Source: Leptolyngbya sp. FACHB-321
Lineage (GTDB): Bacteria; Cyanobacteriota; Cyanobacteriia; Leptolyngbyales; Leptolyngbyaceae
Length of the DNA stretch: 64,000 nucleotides
Direction: 5' to 3'
Assembly: GCF_014695975.1 (NCBI RefSeq)
Contig: NZ_JACJPI010000042.1
Coordinates: 1-64,000, forward strand
Shown: piece after piece, positions 16,031-24,947 of the stretch
Position numbering within the stretch: position 1 is the stretch's first letter
Layout of the letters: every line of letters starts with the position of its first letter
The notes under the pieces: model-generated
What the model was told of the DNA's origin: nothing
Seen by the model: only the letters and a program-made list of their open reading frames with translations
Databases searched by the model: none
Position numbers and translations under genes: made by a program

Positions 16031-17719
16031 TTACGCCGATCGCGTCATGGCTGAGGGAATACGCCAGAGTTGCTCCAAGCGGCTGGCTGGCATAGTGAGA
16101 TACAGAACATCACCAGCGCTAAGGCAAACCTCTAGCAGCTCCCAGCCGTGAATCGCCTGACTATGGGTTTCCATATAAAGCGGCACAAAATCGGCAGCGA
16201 TCGCCGCTTCCTGCACCCGCCGACCACAGAAGGGATGACTCGGCGTAATCATCGTTGCCAGCGCGACCCAGAGGCTATCGGCGGTCATACCATTCCCTAG
16301 AATGCGCCCACCCAGCGCGGCGGCGGCAAAGGCAGGCGCAACCAACTCTGCGGGGCTAAACACTGCATCAAACTCAAACACCCGTTGCGCCATCCAGGCA
16401 AACTCTGGGTCTTGGTAGCGCACGATCACTGAAGTCGTGGGGTTGAGACTTTTGCCATTCAGGGCAATTTCTAAATTCACTGTATCGTTGCTAGTGACGG
16501 CTAGCAGCGCGTGTGCCTGTGCAAAATTTGCGGCTTTGAGAGCGGCTGGCAGCGTAGCATCGCCTTGAATAACGGGAATTTTCATTGCCCGGATAGTAGC
16601 GAGAAAGCGGCAATTTTGATCGTGCTCAATGACCACGACTTCATGTCCACAACGGTGGAGGTGGCTCACAATCTGCACACCTACGCCACCCAACCCACAG
16701 ACAACAAAGTGGTTGCGGTATGGCACCCGAGCTGCATCCCAAATGTGATCAAACCGGGTGCCCAGAACAAAATCATTCAGCAGCGCGTAAGAAATACCAA
16801 TGATGGCTGCACCGACCAACATGGTGATCACGGTAAAGAGCTTGAGATCATCGGGAGCGGTTTCTAAGCCGATGTCGTTGCCGCCTGCTCCGGTGATAAT
16901 GCCTACTGAGAAATAGAGCGCATCGATCGGATTGGTATGCAGCACAGAAGAGGTGTAAATGCCGGCGCTAATCAGAATCATCACCAGCAGTAGCAGCGTG
17001 CCGGCTAACAAGGCTCGACTGTGTTCCCGCAGATATTTCAGCCACAGCGCCAGCTTGGCTAGTCTTTGTTTCAGCGAGCGTCGAGCTACACGTACGCTCG
17101 GTTTGGTGCCAATAATCAGTCGATCGCCCGACTGGAGGCGATACCCCCGCAGCATCGCTGATACTAAATCCACCTTGCTATCAATGGGTAAGTAATAGAT
17201 CAGCATGCGATCGCGATCGTCCCACAGGTCACTAAGTTTGCGCCCCCGCCAGGGATGGTCGTCTTTGATATGCTCTTCGTGAATGGGCCAGGTTTGATTG
17301 AACAAGTGCAACTGCCCGATCGCGGCGTTGCCTAATGCCGCAAACACAAAAATGGGTGCTGCCAGCGCAGCCACACTCATGCTGATGTGATCGGGCAAGG
17401 TTGTATCCAACCGATCGCCTAGACTCGTGTTAAACAACCGATTGATAATGCGAATGCGAGGATTCAACACTCGCGCCTGCATCAAGATTGCTAGATTCAA
17501 ACCATCGTCGCTATCTGCCAGCACCAGCGTTTGCGCATCCCGGATACCCGCCTGAATCAAGGTTGTAGCTGCCCGCAGATCGCCCACAACAATACCCTCC
17601 GGGTCACCTGCGATCGGTCGATTGTGAATGCCCACCACAAGCGCCCCCTGCTGTCTAAGCAAGCAGAGAATTTTGTACCCGGTCGCACCCAAGCCACAAA
17701 CGATAATATGTGGTTTCAT
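16031..17719 (-). CDS. TrkA/RCK-domain protein with two-helix ion-channel segment
   Basis: The 562-aa protein has an N-terminal Rossmann domain (HIIVCGLGATGYKILCLL), then a two-helix pore region around residues 230-315. A second Rossmann domain follows (NHFVVCGLGGVGVQIVSHL), with a C-terminal TrkA_C-like part. The layout is that of cyanobacterial K+ channel/TrkA proteins. Where a K+ filter (TVGYG) is expected the sequence reads GIITGAGGNDIG, so selectivity is uncertain. The opposite-strand ORFs are shadows. It stands alone between a + strand gene and the DCC gene. Confidence 0.87.
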   Translation of the reverse strand: MKPHIIVCGLGATGYKILCLLRQQGALVVGIHNRPIAGDPEGIVVGDLRAATTLIQAGIRDAQTLVLADSDDGLNLAILMQARVLNPRIRIINRLFNTSLGDRLDTTLPDHISMSVAALAAPIFVFAALGNAAIGQLHLFNQTWPIHEEHIKDDHPWRGRKLSDLWDDRDRMLIYYLPIDSKVDLVSAMLRGYRLQSGDRLIIGTKPSVRVARRSLKQRLAKLALWLKYLREHSRALLAGTLLLLVMILISAGIYTSSVLHTNPIDALYFSVGIITGAGGNDIGLETAPDDLKLFTVITMLVGAAIIGISYALLNDFVLGTRFDHIWDAARVPYRNHFVVCGLGGVGVQIVSHLHRCGHEVVVIEHDQNCRFLATIRAMKIPVIQGDATLPAALKAANFAQAHALLAVTSNDTVNLEIALNGKSLNPTTSVIVRYQDPEFAWMAQRVFEFDAVFSPAELVAPAFAAAALGGRILGNGMTADSLWVALATMITPSHPFCGRRVQEAAIAADFVPLYMETHSQAIHGWELLEVCLSAGDVLYLTMPASRLEQLWRIPSAMTRSA

Positions 17720-17850
17720 GCCTGAGACAGCTGATGCAGCATCGAATGATTAAAGAACAGTGCTTCATTCTCGATCGCACCTGACATCAGGACTGTAGCT
17801 GAAAACACCGTTACTATTAAGAAAGGTAAACCCCCTTACTCCTCATTCCC

Positions 17851-18264
17851 ATGTCCTACTACGTTATTTACGACGGTAAATGCAACCTCTGCACTACGCT
17901 CGTTCAACTGCTTGAGACGCTGGATCAGGGCGATCGATTTCAATACATTCCCATGCAGGATGAGCCAGCTCTTAGCGAGTTTGGCATTACATCTACAGAC
18001 TGTGAGCAAGGCATGATTTTAATCAATACAGCGGCTCCAGAACAGCGCTGGCAGGGCAGTGATGCGGCTGAAGAAATTGGGCGACTGTTGCCGTTAGGTG
18101 ATGTCTTTGTGTCTGCCTATCGGGCGTTGCCGGGAGTTAAGTGGACGGGCGATCGTGTCTACGCGCAAATCCGCGACAACCGCTATACGCTCTTTGGCAA
18201 ACGCGATCAAACCTATCAACCGCGTTACCCTGCTGCCTGCGTGTCCGATCACTGCCGCTTATAA
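17851..18264 (+). CDS. DCC-family (DUF393) thiol-disulfide oxidoreductase-like protein
   Basis: The 137-aa protein opens with YYVIYDGKCNLCTTLVQLLE, containing the family's D-x-x-C-x-x-C motif (DGKCNLC). The middle segment GMILI and the later RYPAACVSDHC, with two more cysteines, are also typical. DCC proteins have a thioredoxin-like fold; their substrates are mostly unknown. The gene is convergent with menB, 23 bp apart. Confidence 0.88.
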   Translation: MSYYVIYDGKCNLCTTLVQLLETLDQGDRFQYIPMQDEPALSEFGITSTDCEQGMILINTAAPEQRWQGSDAAEEIGRLLPLGDVFVSAYRALPGVKWTGDRVYAQIRDNRYTLFGKRDQTYQPRYPAACVSDHCRL

Positions 18265-18287
18265 GTTCATCGTGCTCCGTCAACCTT

Positions 18288-19121
18288 CTACGGCAGCCAC
18301 GGATATTGTCGGAAATCGGGCGATCGCTTTTCTAAAAATGCCTGTTTGCCTTCTGAGCCTTCCTCGGTCATGTAGTAGAGCAGCGTGGCGTTTCCGGCGA
18401 GTTCTTGCAAGCCTGCCTGCCCGTCACAATCAGCGTTGAAGGCGGCTTTGAGGCAGCGAATGGCGATCGGGCTTTTCTCCAGAATTTCCTGTGCCCACTG
18501 GATGCCCTCTGCTTCTAGCTGCTCAACTGGCACAACGCAGTTTACCAAACCCATCTCTAGTGCCTGCGTTGCCGAGTACTGACGGCAGAGATACCAGATT
18601 TCCCGCGCCTTCTTCTGCCCTACGATGCGCGACAGATAGCTGGCACCAAAGCCACCGTCAAAGCTACCCACTTTGGGTCCCGTTTGCCCAAAAACCGCGT
18701 TGTCTGCCGCAATGGTGAGGTCACAGAGAATGTGGAGGACATGACCACCACCGATCGCGTAACCTGCAACCAGCGCAATGATCACTTTGGGCATGGAGCG
18801 AATGAGCCGTTGCAAGTCCAGCACGTTTAGCCGGGGCACACCATCCTCGCCCACGTAGCCTGCCTGACCGCGTACGCTTTGATCGCCACCCGCACAAAAC
18901 GCATACTTACCATCGGTATGAGGACCCGCACCTGTAAACAGCACCACCCCAATCCGCGAATCTTCACGAGCATTCGCAAAGGCATCGTAAAGTTCAAACA
19001 CCGTTTTGGGACGGAAGGCATTGCGCTTGTGGGGACGGTTGATGGTGATTTTGGCGATCCCATCCGCTTTGTGGTAGAGAATGTCTTCGTAGGTTTTGAC
19101 AACTTGCCAGTCGATTTGCAT
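18288..19121 (-). CDS. menB: 1,4-dihydroxy-2-naphthoyl-CoA synthase
   Basis: MenB closes the naphthoquinone ring from o-succinylbenzoyl-CoA in phylloquinone synthesis. The crotonase fold is clear: [25 protein letters not shown], the oxyanion segment [51 protein letters not shown], and the C-terminal [17 protein letters not shown] start at ATG 19,121 ([13 protein letters not shown]), giving the usual 277 aa. The longer frame to 19,244 adds 41 unrelated residues from repeat-like DNA. menD lies directly upstream on the same strand. Confidence 0.96.
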   Translation of the reverse strand: MQIDWQVVKTYEDILYHKADGIAKITINRPHKRNAFRPKTVFELYDAFANAREDSRIGVVLFTGAGPHTDGKYAFCAGGDQSVRGQAGYVGEDGVPRLNVLDLQRLIRSMPKVIIALVAGYAIGGGHVLHILCDLTIAADNAVFGQTGPKVGSFDGGFGASYLSRIVGQKKAREIWYLCRQYSATQALEMGLVNCVVPVEQLEAEGIQWAQEILEKSPIAIRCLKAAFNADCDGQAGLQELAGNATLLYYMTEEGSEGKQAFLEKRSPDFRQYPWLP

Positions 19122-19244
19122 GGAGGGGAGGGGGGTAAGACGAGAGTGATGAAGGATGAAAGTTTTGAGTGGCGCTTGTGCCGTGTGGCTAGAAAGCTTT
19201 GAGTTGATTCTGACCGCTGAAAGCTGATTGCTGATCGCTACCAA

Positions 19245-21014
19245 CTAAATGCTGATATTAGCGGCAAATGTACCTAAGTGCTGCTGTCGCCATTGGGCAT
19301 CGGCTTTGCGATCGGTACAAATTTCTAAGACCCGAATCCCTTTGGTGGGCAGCGGGTTGAGCCGTTGTTCTAGCTGTTGCCAGCTTGTGATGCGCTCATG
19401 TTCGACTCCATACGTGGCGCAGAGCTTGGCAAAGTCGATCGTTTGTGGTGTGGCAAAAAAGGACTCAAAGGCTGGATTGTTTTGGGCAATCGGCAGCATC
19501 TCGAAAATGCCGCCACCATTGTTGTTAATCAGGACGATCGTCAGGTGTCCCGCAAAATGCTGGCGCAACAAAAAGCCGTTTGTATCGTGCAACAGCGCCA
19601 GATCGCCTGTGAGCATCACACTACTTTGCTGTCGATGGGCAATGCCCAAGGCGGTAGAAAGCGTGCCGTCAATGCCATTTGCACCTCGATTGAAGCATGG
19701 CTGCACTCTAGAATTTCTTGGTGCCCAGAAAAACTCGACATCCCGCACAGGCATACTGCTGTTGATGAACAACGACGTTCCAGGCGGCAGCACTTGAGAG
19801 AGCAACCAGGCAGCTTTGCCCTCAAACAGCGCGTCTGTCTCACACATTGTTTGGTCTACAGCCTGCCTAACTTTGGTTTCCACGACACGCCAGCGATCGA
19901 GATGAGGGTTGATCGTCTGGGTTTGCGGGGGCAGTGACTGAAGGAGGGCTGCAATCGACAGCCGCAGATGCGTCGTTCTGCCATGCAGTGGATCGAGGTT
20001 ACGTCCCTCAGGATCAATGATCCACAGACGCGGCTGCATCTTTTCTAACCAGGCACGAAGCTGCTTGCTGGTCGGCATTCCACCAATGCACAGCACAGAT
20101 TCAGGAGCAAGTTTTTCTGCCAGCGCAGGCGATCGCAACATTAAGTCATAGGTTGTGATCAAGTTGGGATTGAGGTCGGCATAATTTCGTAGCGGCGAAA
20201 GTCCTTCTGCTAGAACCGGATAGCCGAGGGTTTGGGAGAGTTGGGCGATCTCACGACAGTAGTCCTCTGGCGCTTCGGGTTGTGCTACGCCTGCGATGAT
20301 GATGCCGTTGGAGGGAAAGGGAGGAAGGGGGGAAGGGGTAAGAGAGTGACGAGGTGATGGAGTGATGGGGTGATGGAGTGATCGGGTAGAAGCGAGGGGA
20401 GTGATGGAGGCGAAGAAGGCTTCGGGGTTGAAGGTGGAGGCGATCGCTTGGGCAGAAGGCTGAGGGATAGGGGCAAGGGGGTCGCGGAAGGGCAGGTTGA
20501 GGTGAACCACTCCGGGCACGGGATACAATGCTTTTTCCCAGGCATGGATGAGGGTTTGCCGGAGATAGGCGAGCATGGGTAGTTCCAGCGATGGCATTGC
20601 CAGTTCCGTTTGCCAGTTAGGAAAGGTGCCATAAAGCTTATGCTGGTCGATCGCTTGACCCGCATTACAATCACGCAGTTCGGGCGGACGATCGGCAGTC
20701 AGAACGAGTAAGGGCACACCGCTTTCCTTCGCTTCAATGACAGCGGGATAAAAATTTGCGCCTGCGGTGCCAGAGGTGCAGAGCAGCACAACCGGGCGAT
20801 GGCTCTGACGGGCAACGCCGAGTGCAAAAAAGGAAGCTGATCGCTCGTCGAGCACGGGAATCGCTTCGATGTGGGGATGATTGGCGAAGGCGATCGCAAG
20901 GGGTGCCGAGCGAGAACCGGGGCAGACGATCGCGGTGGTCAGCCCTAACCGAGACAGCGTTTCCGCCAGAATCGAAGTCCAGACCAGGTTGGTATTCGTG
21001 AAATCAAGAGGCAT
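19245..21014 (-). CDS. menD: 2-succinyl-5-enolpyruvyl-6-hydroxy-3-cyclohexene-1-carboxylate synthase
   Basis: MenD is a thiamine-diphosphate enzyme that adds 2-oxoglutarate to isochorismate. It shows VCPGSRSAPLAIAF at the N-terminus, CTSGTAGANFYPAVIEA, NRGANGIDGTLSTALG, and the ThDP motif GDLALLHDTNG...NNNGGGIFE. The ATG at 21,014 (MPLDFTNTN) is preferred over the GTG at 21,035. Around residues 210-240 it carries a Ser/Pro-rich insertion (HHPITPSPRHSLTPSP) encoded by octamer repeats, right before the central domain (IIIAGVAQP). The same repeats occur in gaps nearby. Confidence 0.95.
   Translation of the reverse strand: MPLDFTNTNLVWTSILAETLSRLGLTTAIVCPGSRSAPLAIAFANHPHIEAIPVLDERSASFFALGVARQSHRPVVLLCTSGTAGANFYPAVIEAKESGVPLLVLTADRPPELRDCNAGQAIDQHKLYGTFPNWQTELAMPSLELPMLAYLRQTLIHAWEKALYPVPGVVHLNLPFRDPLAPIPQPSAQAIASTFNPEAFFASITPLASTRSLHHPITPSPRHSLTPSPLPPFPSNGIIIAGVAQPEAPEDYCREIAQLSQTLGYPVLAEGLSPLRNYADLNPNLITTYDLMLRSPALAEKLAPESVLCIGGMPTSKQLRAWLEKMQPRLWIIDPEGRNLDPLHGRTTHLRLSIAALLQSLPPQTQTINPHLDRWRVVETKVRQAVDQTMCETDALFEGKAAWLLSQVLPPGTSLFINSSMPVRDVEFFWAPRNSRVQPCFNRGANGIDGTLSTALGIAHRQQSSVMLTGDLALLHDTNGFLLRQHFAGHLTIVLINNNGGGIFEMLPIAQNNPAFESFFATPQTIDFAKLCATYGVEHERITSWQQLEQRLNPLPTKGIRVLEICTDRKADAQWRQQHLGTFAANISI
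20311..20392. repeat. octanucleotide repeat tract inside menD
   Basis: GAGGTGAT, GGAGTGAT, GGGGTGAT and GGAGTGAT follow in exact 8-bp register at 20,351-20,382, flanked by G/A-rich decayed units from 20,311. It is the complement of the CCATCACC-type units found in intergenic DNA near 14.7 kb, and it is read in frame by menD. Confidence 0.75.
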
Positions 21015-21048
21015 GGGAATGCTGAGAGTAGGCACATAGCCTAACGCA

Positions 21049-21215
21049 TCATACGTCCGGGTCGATCCCTTGCGCTCTCAGTAATGCGGCTAACCGTTCT
21101 GCTCTCTGGCGTTCTTGCTTCAGTTGATTCTCTGCTTGCTTTAGTTGATGCTTACTCTGGCGGCTCTGTAATGCGCCAGTAAATACTCCTGTCCTGACCC
21201 ATGCAGTAATGCGCG
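21049..21215 (-). pseudogene. remnant of a Uma2-family gene (C-terminal end only)
   Basis: On the minus strand a frame without a proper start reads TGALQSRQSKHQLKQAENQL and then QRAERLAALLRAQGIDPDV, ending at a stop at 21,051-21,049. This Gln/Arg/Glu coiled tail ending in ALLRAQGIDPD is the hallmark C-terminus of many cyanobacterial Uma2 proteins. No catalytic domain is found upstream, so this is a decayed or transferred fragment. The rest of the gap to marC (21,216-21,484) shows no gene. Confidence 0.6.
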
Positions 21216-21484
21216 TCGGGATGCAGCGCGTCTAGCGTTGACGTAATGGAGTCGGAGAGCAAGAGGCTTTGTGGGTGCTTCAGAGAGTTTTTCACAAACA
21301 TACCGTCCGACTCTGGCAGTTGAGTGTCGTCGGGTCACTTAATCGCTGCATTGGGCAGTTCTGCGAAAGAAGTCAGGGCAGTAGGGGCGATCGCGTCTTC
21401 TTCAGTTTAGACTTTAGCTCTACCTCACGTGCGTAGCTTTCCAGAAGCTAAAAACTAAAAAGCCTAATCATTTAGACTTTAGAC

Positions 21485-22093
21485 ATGGTTGATAAAGCAC
21501 TGAACGATCTCCTGACATTGTGGGTGACGATCGAACCGATTGGAACAGTTGTTCTTTTCGCTACACTGTCGGCACATCTACCTCAAGCGCAGCGTCGTAA
21601 AGTCGCGCTTAAGGCTGTTTTGTACTCCACAATTATTCTATTGGGGTCGATTGTAGTAGGACAAATAATTCTGTCGGCAATGCAAATTCGGTTAATTTCT
21701 TTGCAAGTTGCAGGCGGTTTGATCTTGTTCTTGTTTGCCTTGCAAATGGTTTTTGATTTTTCGCATGAACGACCAGCAACGCCTGAAAAAGGTCACGACA
21801 TTTCGGTTTTTCCGTTAGCGGTGCCGTCTATTGCAGGAGCAGAAGCAATCATGGCTGTGGTTCTGCTGACCGATAATCACGTTTATTCAATCTCATCACA
21901 GTTCGTAACAGCTTGTGTTGTTGTATGCATTATGTCCGTTACCTATGGATTAATGCTGCTGGCTGAACCAATTTTACGGATCATCGGCAAGAACGGTGCT
22001 GCAATCTTAGAGCGTGTTACAGGCATGATTTTAGCTGCACTGGCTGTCGAACTCATTATGGAGGCGATTGGTGTCCAACGATGGATCAATTAG
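21485..22093 (+). CDS. MarC-family (UPF0056) integral membrane protein
   Basis: The 202-aa protein is very hydrophobic, with about six membrane segments. It has the family's LWVTIEPIGTVVLFATLSAHLP near the N-terminus, PLAVPSIAGAEAIMAVVLL in the middle, and ERVTGMILAALAVELIMEAI at the end. MarC proteins were once linked to antibiotic resistance but their function is unresolved. It stands alone between menD and menF. Confidence 0.9.
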   Translation: MVDKALNDLLTLWVTIEPIGTVVLFATLSAHLPQAQRRKVALKAVLYSTIILLGSIVVGQIILSAMQIRLISLQVAGGLILFLFALQMVFDFSHERPATPEKGHDISVFPLAVPSIAGAEAIMAVVLLTDNHVYSISSQFVTACVVVCIMSVTYGLMLLAEPILRIIGKNGAAILERVTGMILAALAVELIMEAIGVQRWIN

Positions 22094-22241
22094 GAATTAA
22101 CAAGCGGTAAACCAAGGTGCGGCACCCAACTACCTACAATCTGCTCAAGCCTCTTTCCCTTCCACTGGCGGATAAGCTTGGTCGTTAGGAGTCCGGAGCT
22201 AGGAATCGGAAGTCAAAAGAAATGAGAGTATCAGTACGTAA

Positions 22242-22304
22242 AGATCCCCAACTTCTACGACGGAATGGGTTTTCGGCTAAGTTTTAACTAGAGGTCGGGG
22301 ATCT
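22242..22304. repeat. inverted repeat AGATCCCC...GGGGATCT between marC and menF
   Basis: AGATCCCCAACTTCT (22,242-22,256) and AGAGGTCGGGGATCT (22,290-22,304) form a 15-bp imperfect stem around a 33-nt loop. I recall this AGATCCCCGACTTCT-type stem as a recurring intergenic element in cyanobacteria. It lies between the convergent ends of marC and menF, 9 bp before the menF stop, and could act as a terminator for both. Confidence 0.6.
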
Positions 22305-22312
22305 AAACGCTC

Positions 22313-23755
22313 TCAAATTAACGCCTGCAAAAGCGCTTGAAGTTTGAGCTGCACTTCTGCTAGTTCGCGCTCTGGGGCTGAGCCTTCCACAATGCCTGCG
22401 CCTGCAAACAGTCTGGCAGTGCAGCCATCAATCAAAGCCGATCGAATGCCAACGGCAAATTCACCATTACCGTGATGATCAACCCAGCCGATCGGCGCGG
22501 CGTAGAGCGATCGCTCAAAGGTTTCGTAGCGCTGAATGTAGTCACAGGCAGCAGCGCGAGGCATTCCGGCAACGGCAGGCGTGGGATGAAGGGCTGCTAC
22601 GACATCAAGCAGATGAGTTTCGGCAGGCACTGTGGCATAAATCGGTGTTTGTAAATGTTGAATGTTGGACAGTTGTAACAGGCGCACAGGCAACGATTGG
22701 GGGCTCAAGCCCAGCTGAGCAAGCTGTTGGCAGATAAACTGGCTCACAACCCGATGTTCGTGGCGTTCTTTGACGCTCTCTAAGAGGCGTTTTGCCAGGG
22801 CAGCATCAGCGCTAGTGGTTTTGCCACGGGGAGCCGAACCCGCTAACGCACCCGTTTTGAGCTGACCATCTCGCACGCTGACCAGTCGTTCTGGACTGGC
22901 ACCGATAAACTGCTGCCCCCGATCGTTGCTGGTGGAAAATAGATAGCAACCGGGATACAGCTTACGAAGATGATGCAGTGCCGCGATCGCATCAAACGGT
23001 AATGGTGAGGTGACATCCACCGCATGAGCCAGCACAATTTTGTGAAACGTTGCCTGCTGAATGTCGGTCAAGGCAGCCTGTACCGCTTGCTTAAAGTGTT
23101 GGGTCGTGGCAACATCACGCCGTGTCAGCAGGTCTTGATGCTCAATCGCCGGTGTGATTAATTCATACCGAATCGCTCGTATAGATTGCCATGTTTGCCA
23201 GAGTCGATCGACCGTTTCTTCTAAGTTTGTCGTGGCACAAAGCACGACATTCGCTACAACCAAACAATGCGATCCGCTTCTAGAAATTTGCCACTCTGGT
23301 AGAAAGATGGTTGCTGCTGGAAACGCTGGTTTACGATCAGAATCCTGATCAAAAAATGTGAAGCTACAGAAGAAATGGGGACCGGCTAACGGTAAGTGAG
23401 CCGGTCCACAAATGGCAGTCTGAGCCAGCGTTGAGCGGATAAACTGCTGGGCCGCCGTAAAGCGTTCTGCACCGTTAATCGTGAACTTGGCAGCAGAGCC
23501 GATCGCGGCGATCGCCACTCCTTCCTGCGGCTCACCTTCTTGCCCAAACGCTCGTTTTTCCATATAGAAATTGAGCTGCTGTGGTTCTGCAAGCGCCTGA
23601 AAGACAACCAGCGGATCAACCGCATCTATTGCCATTGAAAGGCTCACAATCTGCGGCTGGATTCTCTCTTTTGAAATCTGTTTATAGCGGTTTAGAAAAT
23701 GATGTAATTCTCTACGAGTTTGAAACAGATGAGTGCAGCGAGGGGTAACGGTCAT
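22313..23755 (-). CDS. menF: isochorismate synthase
   Basis: MenF converts chorismate to isochorismate, the first step of phylloquinone synthesis. The C-terminal chorismate-binding domain is intact: KIVLAHAVDV, FIGASPERLVSVRDGQLKTG, ALAGSAPRGKT, LLESVKERHEHRVV, LHPTPAVAGMPR, and IGWVDHHGNGEFAVGIRSALI. Length (480 aa) is usual for the cyanobacterial form. It is transcribed away from menA across a 229-bp gap filled with G-rich short repeats. Confidence 0.95.
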   Translation of the reverse strand: MTVTPRCTHLFQTRRELHHFLNRYKQISKERIQPQIVSLSMAIDAVDPLVVFQALAEPQQLNFYMEKRAFGQEGEPQEGVAIAAIGSAAKFTINGAERFTAAQQFIRSTLAQTAICGPAHLPLAGPHFFCSFTFFDQDSDRKPAFPAATIFLPEWQISRSGSHCLVVANVVLCATTNLEETVDRLWQTWQSIRAIRYELITPAIEHQDLLTRRDVATTQHFKQAVQAALTDIQQATFHKIVLAHAVDVTSPLPFDAIAALHHLRKLYPGCYLFSTSNDRGQQFIGASPERLVSVRDGQLKTGALAGSAPRGKTTSADAALAKRLLESVKERHEHRVVSQFICQQLAQLGLSPQSLPVRLLQLSNIQHLQTPIYATVPAETHLLDVVAALHPTPAVAGMPRAAACDYIQRYETFERSLYAAPIGWVDHHGNGEFAVGIRSALIDGCTARLFAGAGIVEGSAPERELAEVQLKLQALLQALI

Positions 23756-23984
23756 GGGAAAGCAAGAGGGATTGGGGAGTGGGGAGGCAGGGGGAGCAGG
23801 GGAGAGCTTCTAGTTCCTGGCTCCTGGCTTCTGACTCCTTGATTCTGACCCCTCACCCCTCACTCCTTAGCCAAAATATTGCGAATCTTAAAGTCTGGAC
23901 GGTCTATCAGGGTTGTCCGATCCACTCGATCGTAGAATAGGTGAGCTTCTGAGAACTACATCCAACTTTTGATATTTGCAAAAA

Positions 23985-24947
23985 ATGACCACAAGAACGG
24001 TTAATTATTCAGCAAATGCTTTAAAGACCGCGCCAGCCATCCGCAAAAAGTTGTGGCTAGCAGCGATTAAGCCACCGATGTACAGTGTGGCGATCATGCC
24101 AATTATGGTGGGCACCGCGATCGCCATTGCCGAGACCAGAACGTTGCAGACAGGTATCTTTGCCATCTTTGTCTTTGCTGCCATTCTTATCCTTGCCTGG
24201 GAGAACCTCGCTAACGATGTCTTTGACTCCGAGACAGGCGTTGACGTGAACAAAGCGCACTCGCTGGTAAATCTGACCGCCAACAAATCGTTGATTTTTT
24301 GGTTAGGGAATTTGTGCCTTGCCACTGGGCTGTTTGGCATCGGCGCGATCGCTGCCATCCAGCGCGATCTGACCGTGGTTGGCATTATCCTGGTTTGCTG
24401 CGTGCTTGGCTACATCTACCAGGGACCGCCCTTTCGCCTCAGCTACCAGGGATGGGGAGAAATTCTTTGCTTTTTCGCTTTTGGTCCCTTAGCGTTTGCA
24501 GCAGCATATTACAGTCAAACGCAAGCCTGGTCAGGTACGAATCTAGCGGCTTCGACGATCGTGGGTGTTTCCACTAGCCTGATTCTCTTTTGCTCCCATT
24601 TCCATCAAGAAGCGGATGATGCCGCTGTGGGTAAGCGATCGCCGATCGTCCGTTTGGGCACAAAACGCGCTGCGCAGCTTCTACCCTGGCTTTGTGGCAG
24701 CATTTTCGCGCTGACAGCTATTTGCGTGTGGCTGGGCGTGTTTCCGGTGACAACGCTGTTGGTGTTTGCCAGTCTGCCGATCGCGCTCAAACTCTGCAAA
24801 CACGTTGGCACCAACCACAACAAACCAGAGAAGGTGAGCAATTGCAAGTTCATTGCTGTTGCCCTGCATTTCTGGAGCGGTATTTTTCTGGGTCTTGGCT
24901 TTGTTCTCCCACAACTGCTGCGGTTTGGAGCAGTCTTGCCAACGTAA
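23985..24947 (+). CDS. menA: 1,4-dihydroxy-2-naphthoate phytyltransferase
   Basis: MenA attaches the phytyl chain to DHNA in the membrane. The protein (320 aa from ATG 23,985) has about eight transmembrane segments and the UbiA-type prenyl-diphosphate motif WENLANDVFDSETGVD. A second acidic region contains HFHQEADDAAVGKRSPIVRLG. A TTG at 23,976 in the same frame is less likely. menC begins one base after the stop, so menA-menC-menE form an operon. Confidence 0.95.
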   Translation: MTTRTVNYSANALKTAPAIRKKLWLAAIKPPMYSVAIMPIMVGTAIAIAETRTLQTGIFAIFVFAAILILAWENLANDVFDSETGVDVNKAHSLVNLTANKSLIFWLGNLCLATGLFGIGAIAAIQRDLTVVGIILVCCVLGYIYQGPPFRLSYQGWGEILCFFAFGPLAFAAAYYSQTQAWSGTNLAASTIVGVSTSLILFCSHFHQEADDAAVGKRSPIVRLGTKRAAQLLPWLCGSIFALTAICVWLGVFPVTTLLVFASLPIALKLCKHVGTNHNKPEKVSNCKFIAVALHFWSGIFLGLGFVLPQLLRFGAVLPT

